Assembly (NCBI GenBank): GCA_024280115.1
Contig: JAJRQT010000006.1
Span: forward strand, 1-42,267
DNA from: Bacteroidota bacterium
GTDB taxonomy: Bacteria > Bacteroidota > Bacteroidia > Cytophagales > Cyclobacteriaceae
Direction: 5' to 3'
Length of the DNA stretch: 42,267 nt
Positions 26,111-35,111 of this stretch are shown here, piece after piece (the first letter of the stretch is position 1; every line of letters begins with the position of its first letter). The notes under the pieces are model-generated. The model saw only the letters and a list, made by a program, of their open reading frames with translations, searched no databases and was not told the DNA's origin. The position numbers were made by a program, and so were the translations under genes.

Positions 26111-27964
26111 TTGCAAGAACAATTAATAGTTTGGAACAAGATTTTAGCTTTCCAAAAGACATTTCTTTCTTCAAAATTTCTACCCTTTAGATTTCTTAGC
26201 ATAATAATATTTCTATTCCATTTATTGGGAAACAGTGAATTACAAGCACAAAGGTTATCAAGGGATTTAAATGTAAGTCTATTAATAAACCAGGTTGGAT
26301 ATATGCCCAAAGCTGAAAAACTTTGTATTACCAAAGGAGATAGAGCACGAACATTTGAAGTTATCGAGTTAGAAACTCAACAGGTAGTGTTCACGGGAAC
26401 GCTTAAACCAAATTCAGGGGATTTCGGTGAATATTTAACGGGTAATTTCAGCGCCCTTACACAGGAAGGACATTACTATGTAAAATCAGATACCCTGCGC
26501 TCCTACCCTTTTGAAATTTCCAATGATATCTATCAATCTCCCATGGGGTTAATTGTACATTATTTTTCGAAGCAACGCTGCGGACCAAGTGCGACAGGAT
26601 ATTTATCCCCTTGTCATATTGATGATGGTATTCGACTTGACAATGGCAAGCATCAGGACGTATCCGGCGGATGGCATGACGCCAGTGATCTGAGAAAATG
26701 GGTAGGCGCCACCATCTACGGCATGATCGGTCTCGCCAAAACTTATGAGTTGTCAGATGGGCGGCAAAGAGATAAGATCCTGGAAGAACTTAAATGGGGA
26801 AACAGGTATTTCCTGAAAATGCAGGAACCCGATGGATACATCATGAATTATATAGGTGGTGATGTAAAGAAGCATTCGGATAGCAACCGCTGGACAGATA
26901 ATGAAATTGGAGAAGAGGGTGGTGAAGTCGGATTTGTAAAACCCAATGCTGGTAAATCTCATCACGATATGCTCATATTCGGATCAAATGACGATAGAGT
27001 GATACAAACGGATGCACTTGGCATTTTGGGGCAATATAATTTCATTACAGCCGAAGCTTTGATGGCAAGAATTACGAAAGACATAGATGACAAATACGCA
27101 CAAAAATGTCTTGAGGCAGCAAAGAAATGTTTTGATTGGTGTCGCAATTCGAAAGATAATAATACTCCAGGCACCCTTGGCGCTTCCATTCAGGCATCTT
27201 TAGAATTATACAAAACAACAGGGAAGAAAACGTATAAAAGATTCGCCATTAAGCAAGCTGCCAGGTTACAAAAACTTCAGTCAGTAAATATGGGAGATGA
27301 AGTCAGCGGATTTTTCTTTACAAATCTTTCCGACGATCAACCATATAAAAATGTCTGGAATGGCTGTTTGGAGTTTATTTCTATTTGTGATTTAATTCAG
27401 ACGTTTCCTTTGCATAAAGACGTTTCCATTTGGAGAGAAATGATCTTAAACTATTCGGAAAACTACTTTTCATTAATGACTAAAAGAAACAGTTTTGGGA
27501 TTATCTCATTTGGCCTTTATACCTCTAAGGACCCTGGTGGAAATAGGAAAATTGGAAAATACTGGTACCGGTATTTTATGCAGCCGGAATTAGACTGGTG
27601 GGTTGGCATCAATGCAAATTTAGCTTCTGCAGGCATCGGGATGGTGAAGGCTGCCCATGTATTGGATGATCGGGAAATGATGGCACAAGCTCAGCGGCAA
27701 CTCGATTGGATTATTGGGGTAAATCCATTTAATAGTTCCACCATGGTTGGTGTCGGCCATAATCACCCCAAGCATTTTCCGGGGAGTTCATTTTATCCGT
27801 TGACACCTGTTATCCCTGGGGCAGTTTTAAATGGACTCGGCGGGGATCATGAGGATCAACCAAGTATTGGAGACGCGAATTGGCAAATTTCAGAGTACTG
27901 GACGCCAATGGTCTCATATACGCTTTGGTTGATGGCTGAACTATCGGGAACAAATTATGAATAA
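26030..27964 (+). CDS. Glycoside hydrolase family 9 (endoglucanase-like), with odd N-terminus
   Basis: GH9 enzymes cleave beta-1,4-glucans or related beta-glucosides by inversion. A CelD-type N-terminal Ig-like domain spans residues ~82-165 (LLINQVGYMPKAEK). The (alpha/alpha)6 catalytic domain follows with the aspartate motif GGWHDASD (D217 and D220; D220 fits the catalytic base of G-W-Y-D-A-G-D). The general acid fits E622 in ISEYWTP; the His-rich stretch VGVGHNHPKHF near 580 is also typical. A strong hydrophobic signal-like segment lies at residues ~50-74 (FLSIIIFLFHLL, then ELQAQ). It sits unusually far in because the first ~45 residues look like an IS3 OrfA remnant; no ATG exists between codons 15 and 93. 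Real translation may start at a non-ATG codon near residue 40. Probably periplasmic or surface beta-glucan degradation. Confidence 0.85.
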   Translation: MKRERKSFNKEFNLMAVELCQSVDSCKLQEQLIVWNKILAFQKTFLSSKFLPFRFLSIIIFLFHLLGNSELQAQRLSRDLNVSLLINQVGYMPKAEKLCITKGDRARTFEVIELETQQVVFTGTLKPNSGDFGEYLTGNFSALTQEGHYYVKSDTLRSYPFEISNDIYQSPMGLIVHYFSKQRCGPSATGYLSPCHIDDGIRLDNGKHQDVSGGWHDASDLRKWVGATIYGMIGLAKTYELSDGRQRDKILEELKWGNRYFLKMQEPDGYIMNYIGGDVKKHSDSNRWTDNEIGEEGGEVGFVKPNAGKSHHDMLIFGSNDDRVIQTDALGILGQYNFITAEALMARITKDIDDKYAQKCLEAAKKCFDWCRNSKDNNTPGTLGASIQASLELYKTTGKKTYKRFAIKQAARLQKLQSVNMGDEVSGFFFTNLSDDQPYKNVWNGCLEFISICDLIQTFPLHKDVSIWREMILNYSENYFSLMTKRNSFGIISFGLYTSKDPGGNRKIGKYWYRYFMQPELDWWVGINANLASAGIGMVKAAHVLDDREMMAQAQRQLDWIIGVNPFNSSTMVGVGHNHPKHFPGSSFYPLTPVIPGAVLNGLGGDHEDQPSIGDANWQISEYWTPMVSYTLWLMAELSGTNYE

Positions 27965-28089
27965 ACGAGGTGTTTTACAGAAAAATGCCTTCGATAAATT
28001 AGCAATTAAAACATACCGAAAAGATTAATTTTCTGGACATAGTTCAATACTTTTATAAACATATTCTTCATTTTTCAAATTAGTTTCTC

Positions 28090-29763
28090 ATGGAAAAGAT
28101 TTTATTCAAAATCAGTGGTTTTCTTTTTAGCATCATATTATTGACAACTGCATGTACGCCTCCAACAAATTGGGAGCTGGCAAACGAAAACAAGGACCGG
28201 CTAAGGGTTTCCACAATTTTCACAGCCCATGATGTACGCGATAAACTATCATACAAAGAAGGGTTGGATAGCGCTATTATGTGGTGCAAGAGCGCGGGAA
28301 TTACCCGGGTTTTTATTGAGACATTCAGGGGATATACAGCCGAACGAGAAACCTTGCTTCATGCAAAAGAGCAATTTGAGCAAGCGGGAATTGAGACTTC
28401 AGGTTGTGTCACGACAGTTCATTTCGGAAAACCCTCAACTGGCGGTTCAATAGTATCGTGCTATACCAGTGAGAAAACAAGGAACGAACTTATCCGGATA
28501 TTTGAATACACGGCCTCCATATTCGATTTAATCATGATCGATGATTTTCTGTTTACGCATTGCGAATGTGAAGAGTGTATAGAAGCACGTGGTAATAAAA
28601 GTATGTCTCAGTACCGGTGCGATTTGATGAATATGATCAGTAAAGAGTATATTCTGAAACCTGCCAGAGCGGTAAACCCAAATGTGAAAATAATCAATAA
28701 GTATCCATTGTGGTATGACGATTTTCACCGGAGGGGTTATGAAGTTATCGGAGAAACCGAATCTTATGATTTCATCTGGGTGGGTACAGAAACAAGGGAT
28801 AATGATTTTATAAACAATACCGAGGGATTAAATGACCCTCAATATGGAGCTTATTTTATAATGCGCTGGCTGACGGATATAGGTGGAGATAAAACGGGGG
28901 GAGGCTGGTTCGATGCCCTGGGGACAACGCCAAAAACTTATCTTGAACAGGCACGACAAACCGTACTAGCCGATGCGAAGGAAATGATGCTTTTTTCTTA
29001 TGGAGGATTGAATAAGGAAACCAATGAATATGGAAACAGGAAGGGCACTGGAATCGCTGATATTGAGGCATTGAAAGTTGAACTTCCCGGTTTGTTTGAA
29101 CTGGCAAAATTGGTCGATAATAAACCGATTAAAGGAATCCTTGCCGTAAAGCCTGCGAACAGCAATCCACATAGTAATTATGACACTACAAAAACTTATT
29201 CAGGCAAGGATGCAGATGCCTATATTTATAATTTTGTCGGAATGCTTGGCCTTCCGCTAGTGCCAAAGGAAAAGATTGATATGGATGCTGAAGCTGCCTT
29301 TTTCCCTGTTCAGATACTGAAGGACCGTGATTTCCATGATAAACTCAATCAGTTTCTTGCCAAAAATAAGCCTGTTCTAATCACCGATGGATTGGCCAAT
29401 CATATTGAAAATGTGGATCAATACGATAATCTGCATGTATTAAAGGTCAATGAGTCTCCTCGCAATATCCTGCAATTCAGCCGTGAGGAGCTGAATTCAA
29501 TCAGGAATAAAATGCTTGTGCCCTTTGGCGTGAAATTCGATGCCCCAAGCATGGTTGCCTTGTATTTGATGGGAGATGACCTGATTGTAATTGAAAACTT
29601 TAAGGATGAGTCTGTTTCCGTCACATTGGAAACAGAATTTTCTATGACGGCTGATCTGAAGCTTGTCCTTCCAACTTCTGAAGAAGTAAACAAGGAGTTC
29701 ACAAAGCACAGGCTAGCATTTACAGAAATTCCTGCACGAACGTTGGTTGCGATACAGTATTAG
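28090..29763 (+). CDS. Lipoprotein with TIM-barrel glycosidase-like fold (557 aa)
   Basis: A lipoprotein signal peptide is clear: hydrophobic residues 5-18 then LLTTAC with the lipidated Cys at 22. The rest alternates helices and strands as in TIM-barrel hydrolases of the GH42/GHL type. A distinctive segment at ~150-168 (MIDDFLFTHCECEECIEARG) has the D-D-x-x-F-x-x-C-x-C-x-x-C pattern seen in uncharacterised glycosidase-like proteins, where the acidic pair is probably catalytic and the cysteines structural or metal-binding. The C-terminal ~90 residues form a beta domain. Placed between a GH9 gene and a sugar-isomerase-like gene, it likely takes part in the same glycan pathway. Its last 47 codons recur as a decayed copy at 32290-32430. 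Confidence 0.65.
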   Translation: MEKILFKISGFLFSIILLTTACTPPTNWELANENKDRLRVSTIFTAHDVRDKLSYKEGLDSAIMWCKSAGITRVFIETFRGYTAERETLLHAKEQFEQAGIETSGCVTTVHFGKPSTGGSIVSCYTSEKTRNELIRIFEYTASIFDLIMIDDFLFTHCECEECIEARGNKSMSQYRCDLMNMISKEYILKPARAVNPNVKIINKYPLWYDDFHRRGYEVIGETESYDFIWVGTETRDNDFINNTEGLNDPQYGAYFIMRWLTDIGGDKTGGGWFDALGTTPKTYLEQARQTVLADAKEMMLFSYGGLNKETNEYGNRKGTGIADIEALKVELPGLFELAKLVDNKPIKGILAVKPANSNPHSNYDTTKTYSGKDADAYIYNFVGMLGLPLVPKEKIDMDAEAAFFPVQILKDRDFHDKLNQFLAKNKPVLITDGLANHIENVDQYDNLHVLKVNESPRNILQFSREELNSIRNKMLVPFGVKFDAPSMVALYLMGDDLIVIENFKDESVSVTLETEFSMTADLKLVLPTSEEVNKEFTKHRLAFTEIPARTLVAIQY

Positions 29764-29866
29764 ATATATGAGGAAGGATTCACGCCTGCCATTGTTAGTA
29801 TGCCAGGATACATCATTATGGACGGACCGAAGTCGGGAGTCGGAAGGAATAAATCCCAGCATAAGC
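29764..29866. other. Spacer before the tandem repeats
   Basis: About 100 nt of mixed-composition DNA between the lipoprotein gene stop and the first repeat. No gene or obvious terminator is visible. Confidence 0.4.
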
Positions 29867-30606
29867 CCCACAGCTAGTGCGTATTTGTAATGTGCACCAT
29901 ATATCGATCGTAACTGCAGTTTAGGGATTTGGAATCCCGAGCGACTTTCTGAAGTGCCAAAGGCGTTGACACCGCATTTCCAATGCTTCTCATTTTAAAT
30001 ATTTCATAACTCAAAGTCCCTTTCAGGAGACTCTTAGGAAGAAAATTAAGTAGTTGTAATTATACCTTATTGAGGAACAAAGAACAAAAGAATAATAGAA
30101 CAAAAGAGTAAACAAGTGAACAATAGAATTTTGAAATCATGGGAAACCCACAGCTGGTGCGTATTTGTAATGTGCAACATATATCGATCGTAACCGCAGT
30201 TTTGGAATTTGGAATCCAGAGTGACTTTCTGAAGTGCCAAAGGCGTTGACACCGCATTTCAAATGCTTCTCATTTTAAATATTTCATAACTCAAAGTCCC
30301 TTTCAGGAGACTCTGAGGAAGAAAATTAAGTAGTTGTAATTATACCTTATTGAGGAACAAAGAACAAAAGAATAATAGAACAAAAGAGTAAACAAGTGAA
30401 CAATAGAATTTTGAAATCATGGAAAACCCACAGCTGGTGCGTATTTGTAATGTGCACCATATATCGATCGTAACCGCAGTTTTGGAATTTGGAATCCAGA
30501 GTGACTTTCTGAAGTGCCAAAGGCGTTGACACCGCATTTCAAATGCTTCCCAATTTAAATATTTCATAACTCAGAGTCCCTTTCAGGAGACTCTGAGGAG
30601 GGAAAA
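29867..30606. repeat. Tandem 280-bp repeat, 2.6 copies
   Basis: The copies start at 29871, 30151 and 30431 at the motif CAGCTRGTGCGTATTTGTAA, exactly 280 bp apart and nearly identical. Each unit has module A (~176 bp, with GTGCGTATTTGTAATGTGCAC-like and ACCGCATTTCAAATGC half-palindromes and a CTCAGAGTC/GACTCTGAG-type hairpin at its end) and module B (~104 bp, AAGTAGTTGTAATTATACC onward). The order is A-B-A-B-A. A degenerate B copy lies at 32468-32551 and a degenerate A end at ~32700-32785. The short minus-strand frames inside them are conserved only because the DNA is repeated. The half-palindromes resemble REP-type remnants mobilised by IS200-like transposases, but no transposase is present. 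Confidence 0.9.
30570..30597. repeat. CTCAGAGTC hairpin at repeat end
   Basis: CTCAGAGTC (30570-30578) and GACTCTGAG (30589-30597) form a perfect 9-bp stem. Less perfect versions end the other repeat copies (about 30010-30040 and 30290-30320), and related ones occur at 32705-32730 and 32749-32780. It is not followed by a T-run. Confidence 0.6.
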
Positions 30607-30675
30607 CTATATTTGAGATATCAACCTAAAATTGTCATTGAGAGAATTAACATTCTTATCGAACTTGTTTATATT

Positions 30676-30705
30676 TTGACACTCAATCCCGAAGCCGGTT
30701 ATAAT
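30676..30705 (+). promoter_or_regulatory. Sigma70-like promoter of the sugar-isomerase gene
   Basis: TTGACA (30676-30681) and TATAAT (30700-30705) are spaced 18 nt apart, about 70 nt upstream of the ATG. Both hexamers match the general bacterial consensus exactly. Bacteroidota promoters usually read TTG and TAnnTTTG, so activity in the host is likely but unproven. Confidence 0.5.
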
Positions 30706-30775
30706 TCTGGACAGAAGCATTTTACAATGATGAAATTTATATATTACAACTCGAATAAAAAATAAACACCTAAAT

Positions 30776-31639
30776 ATGATGAAAACTTCAAGACGAACTT
30801 TTATGAAAAAAAGTGGCAAAGCCATCGGTGCCGCTACATTGGCAAGCCAACTCCCAATTAACCTCTTTGGAAAACCAGAAGCAGCTCTTAATTCATTCGG
30901 ATTCCAGGTTTGGACAATCCGGGAAAAATTATTTGAAGACTTTGAAGGCACGCTTAAAATGATGGCAGGTTTGGGGTATAAAGAAGTAGAAATGTGCTCA
31001 CCTCTTGGATACTCTGACGCTGGATTTGAACCGCTCAATAAAATGAGGGGTACTGATATGAAGAAAATTATTGAAGGTGCCGGTTTAAAATGCCGAAGCT
31101 CCCACTACACCATGGGTGAATTACGTAATCATCTGGACAATCGGATCGAATGGTCCAAGCAGATGGGTATCTCACAAATCATTGCTTCGAGCTTCTGGTT
31201 GCCAAAAGAAGCTTCAGTCGATGATTACAGAAAGGCTGCTATTGAATTAAATGCCATTGGCGAAAAGACCAAGAGGGCAGGCATTCAAATGGGATATCAC
31301 AATCATCATATGGAGTTTGAAAAGCGAGGTGATGAGTTGATATATGATGCTTTGCTGGAGGAATTTGATCCCGAACTCGTGAAAATGCAATTCCAGGTCG
31401 CTGTGGTTAATATTGGCTATAAAGCTGCGGACTACTTTAGGAAATACCCTGGACGCTTTATTTCGTCTCACCTGGCTGACTGGTCACCGGAGAAGAAAGC
31501 CAGTGTTCCCATTGGACAGGGCATCGTAGATTGGGAAGATTTTTTCGAAGCAGCAAAAATTGGTGGCGTTAAGAATTTCTTCGTTGAGATGGACCCTGTA
31601 ACCTTTAAGCCAAGCGCTGAATTTTTAGCTAACATATAA
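30776..31639 (+). CDS. Tat-exported sugar phosphate isomerase/epimerase-like protein
   Basis: A 287-aa protein of the xylose-isomerase-like TIM-barrel superfamily (AP endonuclease 2 fold), whose members isomerise or epimerise sugars and sugar acids with a divalent metal. The N-terminus has a twin-arginine motif (SRRTFMKKS) and a hydrophobic Ala-rich stretch, so it is exported folded to the periplasm. Visible barrel elements include FQVWTIREKL, YKEVEMCSP, the metal/substrate-type motif YHNHHMEFE near 180, and SSHLADW. The C-terminal glutamate strand NFFVEMDP is intact, so all barrel strands appear present. It lies downstream of the GH9 and lipoprotein genes behind its own promoter. A start three bases later (second ATG) is equally possible. 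Confidence 0.8.
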   Translation: MMKTSRRTFMKKSGKAIGAATLASQLPINLFGKPEAALNSFGFQVWTIREKLFEDFEGTLKMMAGLGYKEVEMCSPLGYSDAGFEPLNKMRGTDMKKIIEGAGLKCRSSHYTMGELRNHLDNRIEWSKQMGISQIIASSFWLPKEASVDDYRKAAIELNAIGEKTKRAGIQMGYHNHHMEFEKRGDELIYDALLEEFDPELVKMQFQVAVVNIGYKAADYFRKYPGRFISSHLADWSPEKKASVPIGQGIVDWEDFFEAAKIGGVKNFFVEMDPVTFKPSAEFLANI

Positions 31640-32285
31640 CAGATATTTCGGTTTATAAATAAATGCCCCTAAGAAAACACCCTGTTGGCAAGTCTGTGAA
31701 TTATGCCAAATGATAATTGAATGTCATTTATCGGAAAATATACAAATCAATAAGATCATATGAGTTTTTTTCTAAAAAACTGATGATATAAAGAAACAAT
31801 GGTGGAACTTGTTATACGTCTATTTTTGTGACAACTGATTGCATTTGATGCCGAAGATTTTTACTGACGTTTTGAAAACTATCCATTGTGATTCCAATCA
31901 ATATTGAAAATTCATATCTCGCACTCATTGAAAAGTTAAAAACTTAAAAAATGGCCGACTTGTCAAACAACAAGGGAATCAGTCAAAAATGAATCCCCCT
32001 CATCCGAACGGTACCCAAGGAATCATGTGATATTTTCATCTTTATTAAAACCTCTACAATGGATAGATGGTGCTTATGGCTTGGTTGGTTCACGAGCTTT
32101 TATGATAGCGGATGTGATGTAAAATGAATTTGATAGCGCTGCTCCACTTGATGAATGCATGGGAACGGAGGAGGAGTTAAATCAAGTGAGGAAACTCATA
32201 ATTTCATTTTGTGCTGGAATTGATAACAATCCTTTTCTTTCCTCGATTGGAAGATTTTTGTTAAAGACCATTTCATTGAACTCTT
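31640..32285. other. Decayed non-coding region
   Basis: No intact frame is seen. An A/T-rich hairpin (AGTTTTTT 31763-31770, AAAAAACT 31774-31781) lies 124 nt after the isomerase stop and could weaken transcription. The stretch ~32050-32280 gives short codon-like runs in changing frames and probably represents old gene debris that I cannot identify. Confidence 0.4.
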
Positions 32286-32289
32286 TAAA

Positions 32290-32430
32290 GAATTGGAAAC
32301 AGGATTCTCTATGTCGGCTGATGTGAAGCTTATCTTACCAGCTTCTGAAGAAGTAAACAAGGAGTTCACAAATCATAGGCTTGCATTTACAAAAATTCCT
32401 GCAGGAACGCTGGTTGGGATACAGTATTAG
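32290..32430 (+). pseudogene. Decayed copy of the 3' end of the 557-aa lipoprotein gene
   Basis: The 46 residues before TAG (GFSMSADVKLILPASEEVNK and so on to TLVGIQY) match the end of the lipoprotein encoded at 28090-29763 almost residue for residue (EFSMTADLKLVLPTSEEVNK to TLVAIQY). The upstream part of the gene is missing, though the frame stays open ~60 nt further with unrelated residues. It is followed closely by a degenerate copy of repeat module B, as the intact gene is followed by the repeats. This indicates duplication of a gene-end plus repeat segment and later decay. Confidence 0.85.
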
Positions 32431-32467
32431 GCTTTTCAAAAGCAACCAACGCTAACATGTTAACCGT

Positions 32468-32551
32468 AATTAAGTAGTTGTAATTATACCCCAGTAGAAC
32501 AAAGGAATGATAGAACAAGTGAACAGTAGAGTTTTGAAATCATGGAAAACT
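32468..32551. repeat. Degenerate copy of repeat module B
   Basis: AATTAAGTAGTTGTAATTAT and the following AGAACAAGTGAACAGTAGAG and TTTTGAAATCATGGAAAAC match module B of the 280-bp repeat at ~30044-30150 with small deletions. Confidence 0.75.
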
Positions 32552-32626
32552 TATAACTCTCTCAATTGGGTTTAATATCTATCTATTTTATTTCTAAATT
32601 TCTTATTCAAATGTTCGAATGTTCTT

Positions 32627-32650
32627 AACCTGCCTACCACCAGGCAGGTT
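32627..32650. repeat. Hairpin AACCTGCCT/AGGCAGGTT
   Basis: A perfect 9-bp inverted repeat with a 6-nt loop. GC-rich CCTGCC/GGCAGG hairpins of this kind are common dispersed repeats in Bacteroidota genomes (recollection). There is no T-run. Confidence 0.55.
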
Positions 32651-32704
32651 CATTCTTAATCAGCATCAGTTGACTTCTCACGTAGCGGCTTTGATTTCTT
32701 CTTC

Positions 32705-32780
32705 TCAGAGTCTCTCCTAGAGGACTCTGAATAATTTCTCATTTTAAACTCAGAGTCTCTTTCAGGAGGCTCTTAGGAGG
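32705..32780. repeat. Two TCAGAGTC-type hairpins
   Basis: TCAGAGTC (32705-32712) pairs with GACTCTGA (32723-32730). A second imperfect copy follows at about 32749-32780 (CTCAGAGTCTCTTTCAGGAG then GCTCTTAGGAG). They resemble the end hairpin of the 280-bp repeat module A. Confidence 0.6.
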
Positions 32781-32888
32781 GAATATTCACCCAGTTCTCG
32801 GATCATTATCTTGTAATCCTTTATACTATAAGTGCATCACGATTTTTTAAGAATTTTATAGCACTTTTTTAAAACTGTGTTATTGGTT

Positions 32889-32931
32889 AAAAAAAACGCA
32901 CCCAGGTTTTATAATCCCCAGGCACGTTTTT
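32889..32931 (-). terminator. Rho-independent terminator of the collagen-like lipoprotein gene
   Basis: Read on the minus strand, an 11-bp RNA stem forms between 32927-32917 and 32906-32896 (ACGUGCCUGGG with CCUGGGUGCGU, four G-U wobbles), with a 10-nt loop and then eight U residues. On the plus strand the wobble pairs become A-C mismatches, which shows the direction. It lies ~145 nt past the stop at 33073. Confidence 0.65.
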
Positions 32932-33072
32932 CTGTTTCACACTTAAGCCATATGTCATGTCAGCATATAGTCACAAAAAAAATTAACATATATTTAAACC
33001 ATGGCCGTTACTGGCACAATCCCATATACTGATACTTGCGCAGTTTAAACCACATAAAATTATCTTATGGAA

Positions 33073-33639
33073 TTACTGCCTTCTTTTAATCACAGAATTT
33101 GGAACAGTCAATTCGGGCAGGCCAAGCATCTCCTCCAAATCATTGTATTGGATATCACCAGACGTCAGTCTTGCCGAACTCCAGAAGTCACCAGGAACAA
33201 TTACTACGCGTGCGACCCAATCATCTGTATCAATGGCACCCAGTAGGGCCAGATCAAATTCTGCATCCATAAACAATCGAACATCAGCTATAGAAAAATC
33301 AAAATTATATTGAAGCATGCCTTCATTGGTAATAATGGTTTGCGGAATTTGCCTCCATATCTCGGTATCCACACCATCCACTTCTACTACATCCCAAAGT
33401 AAATAAACCAGTGCTACATCAGAACTAAGTGATTCGAAATCATCAGGAAAAGGAAGAAACACTTCATATTCCGGTCCTGTGAAATTTATTTGCTCAAATT
33501 CAAATACGAAACCTGAATCACCTTTTGGTCCATCATTCCCTTGCGGGCCCATCGGACCAGCAGGTCCAACCTCATCGCTAATACATGACGATAACACTGC
33601 TACCATCACTATAATCAATGCTTTTACGATAGTTTTCAT
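33073..33639 (-). CDS. Small lipoprotein with a short collagen-like repeat
   Basis: The signal peptide ends in a lipobox VLSSC (Cys19), so the 188-aa protein is membrane-anchored. Residues ~25-43 are six G-x-y collagen triplets (GPAGPMGPQGNDGPKGDSG). A beta-rich acidic domain with several Trp residues follows. Such proteins are common in Bacteroidota and thought to be exposed on the surface or in the periplasm; function unknown. The gene is monocistronic with its own terminator. Confidence 0.8.
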   Translation of the reverse strand: MKTIVKALIIVMVAVLSSCISDEVGPAGPMGPQGNDGPKGDSGFVFEFEQINFTGPEYEVFLPFPDDFESLSSDVALVYLLWDVVEVDGVDTEIWRQIPQTIITNEGMLQYNFDFSIADVRLFMDAEFDLALLGAIDTDDWVARVVIVPGDFWSSARLTSGDIQYNDLEEMLGLPELTVPNSVIKRRQ

Positions 33640-33825
33640 AATAATTTAGTTTTGTTTTCTGAGACATTCCAAAAACCAGGCCAAAAACGAACTCCTTCCC
33701 AAACCTACGGGATAAAGAATATTTTGAAACCGCAATAATTATGATCGCTAAATAATAGAACGAAACTCAAACTATAGTGAAATTTCATGGGGCTGTTATC
33801 GATTCAAATAGAAGCTGAAAAATAC

Positions 33826-34179
33826 TTACTTCACCTGCAACAAATGAATGATCTTTCCAATCTCTCCACTGAACTCCCTTTGCCATAGTTTAAGGCGTTC
33901 GATGGCCACGCTTTCCATTGGACCGGTGGTGTCAGATATTTGAATGACTTCGAATTTGGGAGATAGGATATGACCCACTTCAAAAAAATTGCTGTAGTAA
34001 TTGATGAGTTTTAGTAGAATGGTTATCCCTCCACCGGATCCATTTTCAATCCTTGAAATGGCATTCTGGTTGACGCCGAGATGTTTGGCAACATCCTCCT
34101 GAAGCATTCCCAATGCTTTGCGCATCTCTTTGAGACGTTCTCCAATTAAGTTTAAAGTAATTTCCATTTGTTCAGTCAA
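33826..34179 (-). CDS. XRE-family transcriptional regulator
   Basis: A 117-aa protein with a Cro/C1-type helix-turn-helix at residues ~13-50 (RLKEMRKALGMLQEDVAKHL, then VNQNAISRIENG). Leu replaces the common Thr before QEDVA. The remaining ~65 residues are helical and may mediate dimerisation. No partner toxin or antitoxin gene is evident next to it. Its target is unknown; it could be autoregulatory. Confidence 0.85.
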   Translation of the reverse strand: MTEQMEITLNLIGERLKEMRKALGMLQEDVAKHLGVNQNAISRIENGSGGGITILLKLINYYSNFFEVGHILSPKFEVIQISDTTGPMESVAIERLKLWQREFSGEIGKIIHLLQVK

Positions 34180-34451
34180 AACAAGTCACAATCCCTGTCA
34201 CCTCCCGGTTTATTTTAAAACATATGCTGTGCATCTATGATCATTTTATCAGGCAGCGCCGGACCTTCTCTCCTCATGTACAATTCAATTAAATGATTTT
34301 GTAGCAATTTTAATGTCTCATTGTTTAGAATCGTCTCTCAGTATTTTAAGCGTTTCAGTAATTATCTCCCGAATTATCGAATTAATCAGGCTCCGGGAAG
34401 TTGTCGTTTGATGCCCTTATGTTGTTATTTTCAAATGAAAAAGTGTTATGC
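34180..34451. other. Intergenic, no firm gene
   Basis: On the minus strand there are short overlapping frames (one ends ...PDKMIIDAQHMF), but no start, length or family support for a gene. Confidence 0.4.
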
Positions 34452-35111
34452 CTAAAAAACCGTAGGTAGTGTATCCATTAGAAAACGGGAAATCCCTACG
34501 TCATATTCTTCTGCTTTCTTCTTCCATCCAACCTCAATTTTTCGAAATGGCTGTGCGCACAATGCAGCCATTTGTGCTTTAGTTAGCGGCTGAGAGTCAT
34601 TGGAAATCGTAGAATAATTTTTCTTATCTAAAATCTTCAGGCTACTTTCATCCCCCATAACTAACTCTACCATTTGTCCATCATCCATCGTAAAAGTCAC
34701 TTTACTTCCTTCCTTGAACGATCCAAAATATCGGTTTCCATCACTCACAGGGAACTCCCACCTAAAATGAATCTTTATTGTACCAAGGCTATTGGAACAA
34801 CTCATTTTGCATCGAATATTACCTCCTGATTCCCCAAAATACCTTACCAGACGCGGGCTTGGTAAATAGAAGAGATCTTTGGGTTTGGTAGCATATGTTA
34901 TCGAAGAGTCAACATCTATAGTAGCAACTGCGACAATTCCAGTTGTCAATGCTGAATTCTCTGCTGTATCAATGGTTTTCTCCTCATATTTCCAGGTTCC
35001 ATCATCAAACAGTAAAACACTATTTCCGCTTTCGGTGGTGGCACGAACTTGTGCCAAAGAGAGTTTGGTGAAGGCAAGCATTAAGACAATTAAAAATAAT
35101 GATCGTAGCAT
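34452..35111 (-). CDS. Secreted protein of unknown function
   Basis: I chose the ATG at 35111 because it places a good signal peptide (MLRSLFLIVLMLAFTKLSLA, then cleavage before QVRA) at the N-terminus; an in-frame ATG 60 nt upstream would put an extra hydrophobic stretch in front. The mature protein of about 200 aa begins with a small beta motif (GNSVLLFDDGTWKYEE) common in secreted Bacteroidota proteins. It continues with a beta domain (FRWEFPVSDGNRYFGSF, KVTFTMDDGQMVEL). No enzyme motif is seen. Confidence 0.75.
   Translation of the reverse strand: MLRSLFLIVLMLAFTKLSLAQVRATTESGNSVLLFDDGTWKYEEKTIDTAENSALTTGIVAVATIDVDSSITYATKPKDLFYLPSPRLVRYFGESGGNIRCKMSCSNSLGTIKIHFRWEFPVSDGNRYFGSFKEGSKVTFTMDDGQMVELVMGDESSLKILDKKNYSTISNDSQPLTKAQMAALCAQPFRKIEVGWKKKAEEYDVGISRFLMDTLPTVF

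Noticed and set aside
30060..30567. Two near-identical minus-strand small genes of 60-75 codons
   Set aside because: They arise because the DNA is a tandem repeat; the third copy and the distant degenerate modules do not keep the frame, and the peptides have no recognisable features.
29867..30606. CRISPR array
   Set aside because: The period is 280 bp with conserved sequence throughout; there are no short repeats with variable spacers and no cas genes.
33826..34451. Toxin-antitoxin pair with the XRE regulator
   Set aside because: The neighbouring short frames have no start, length or family signature of a toxin.
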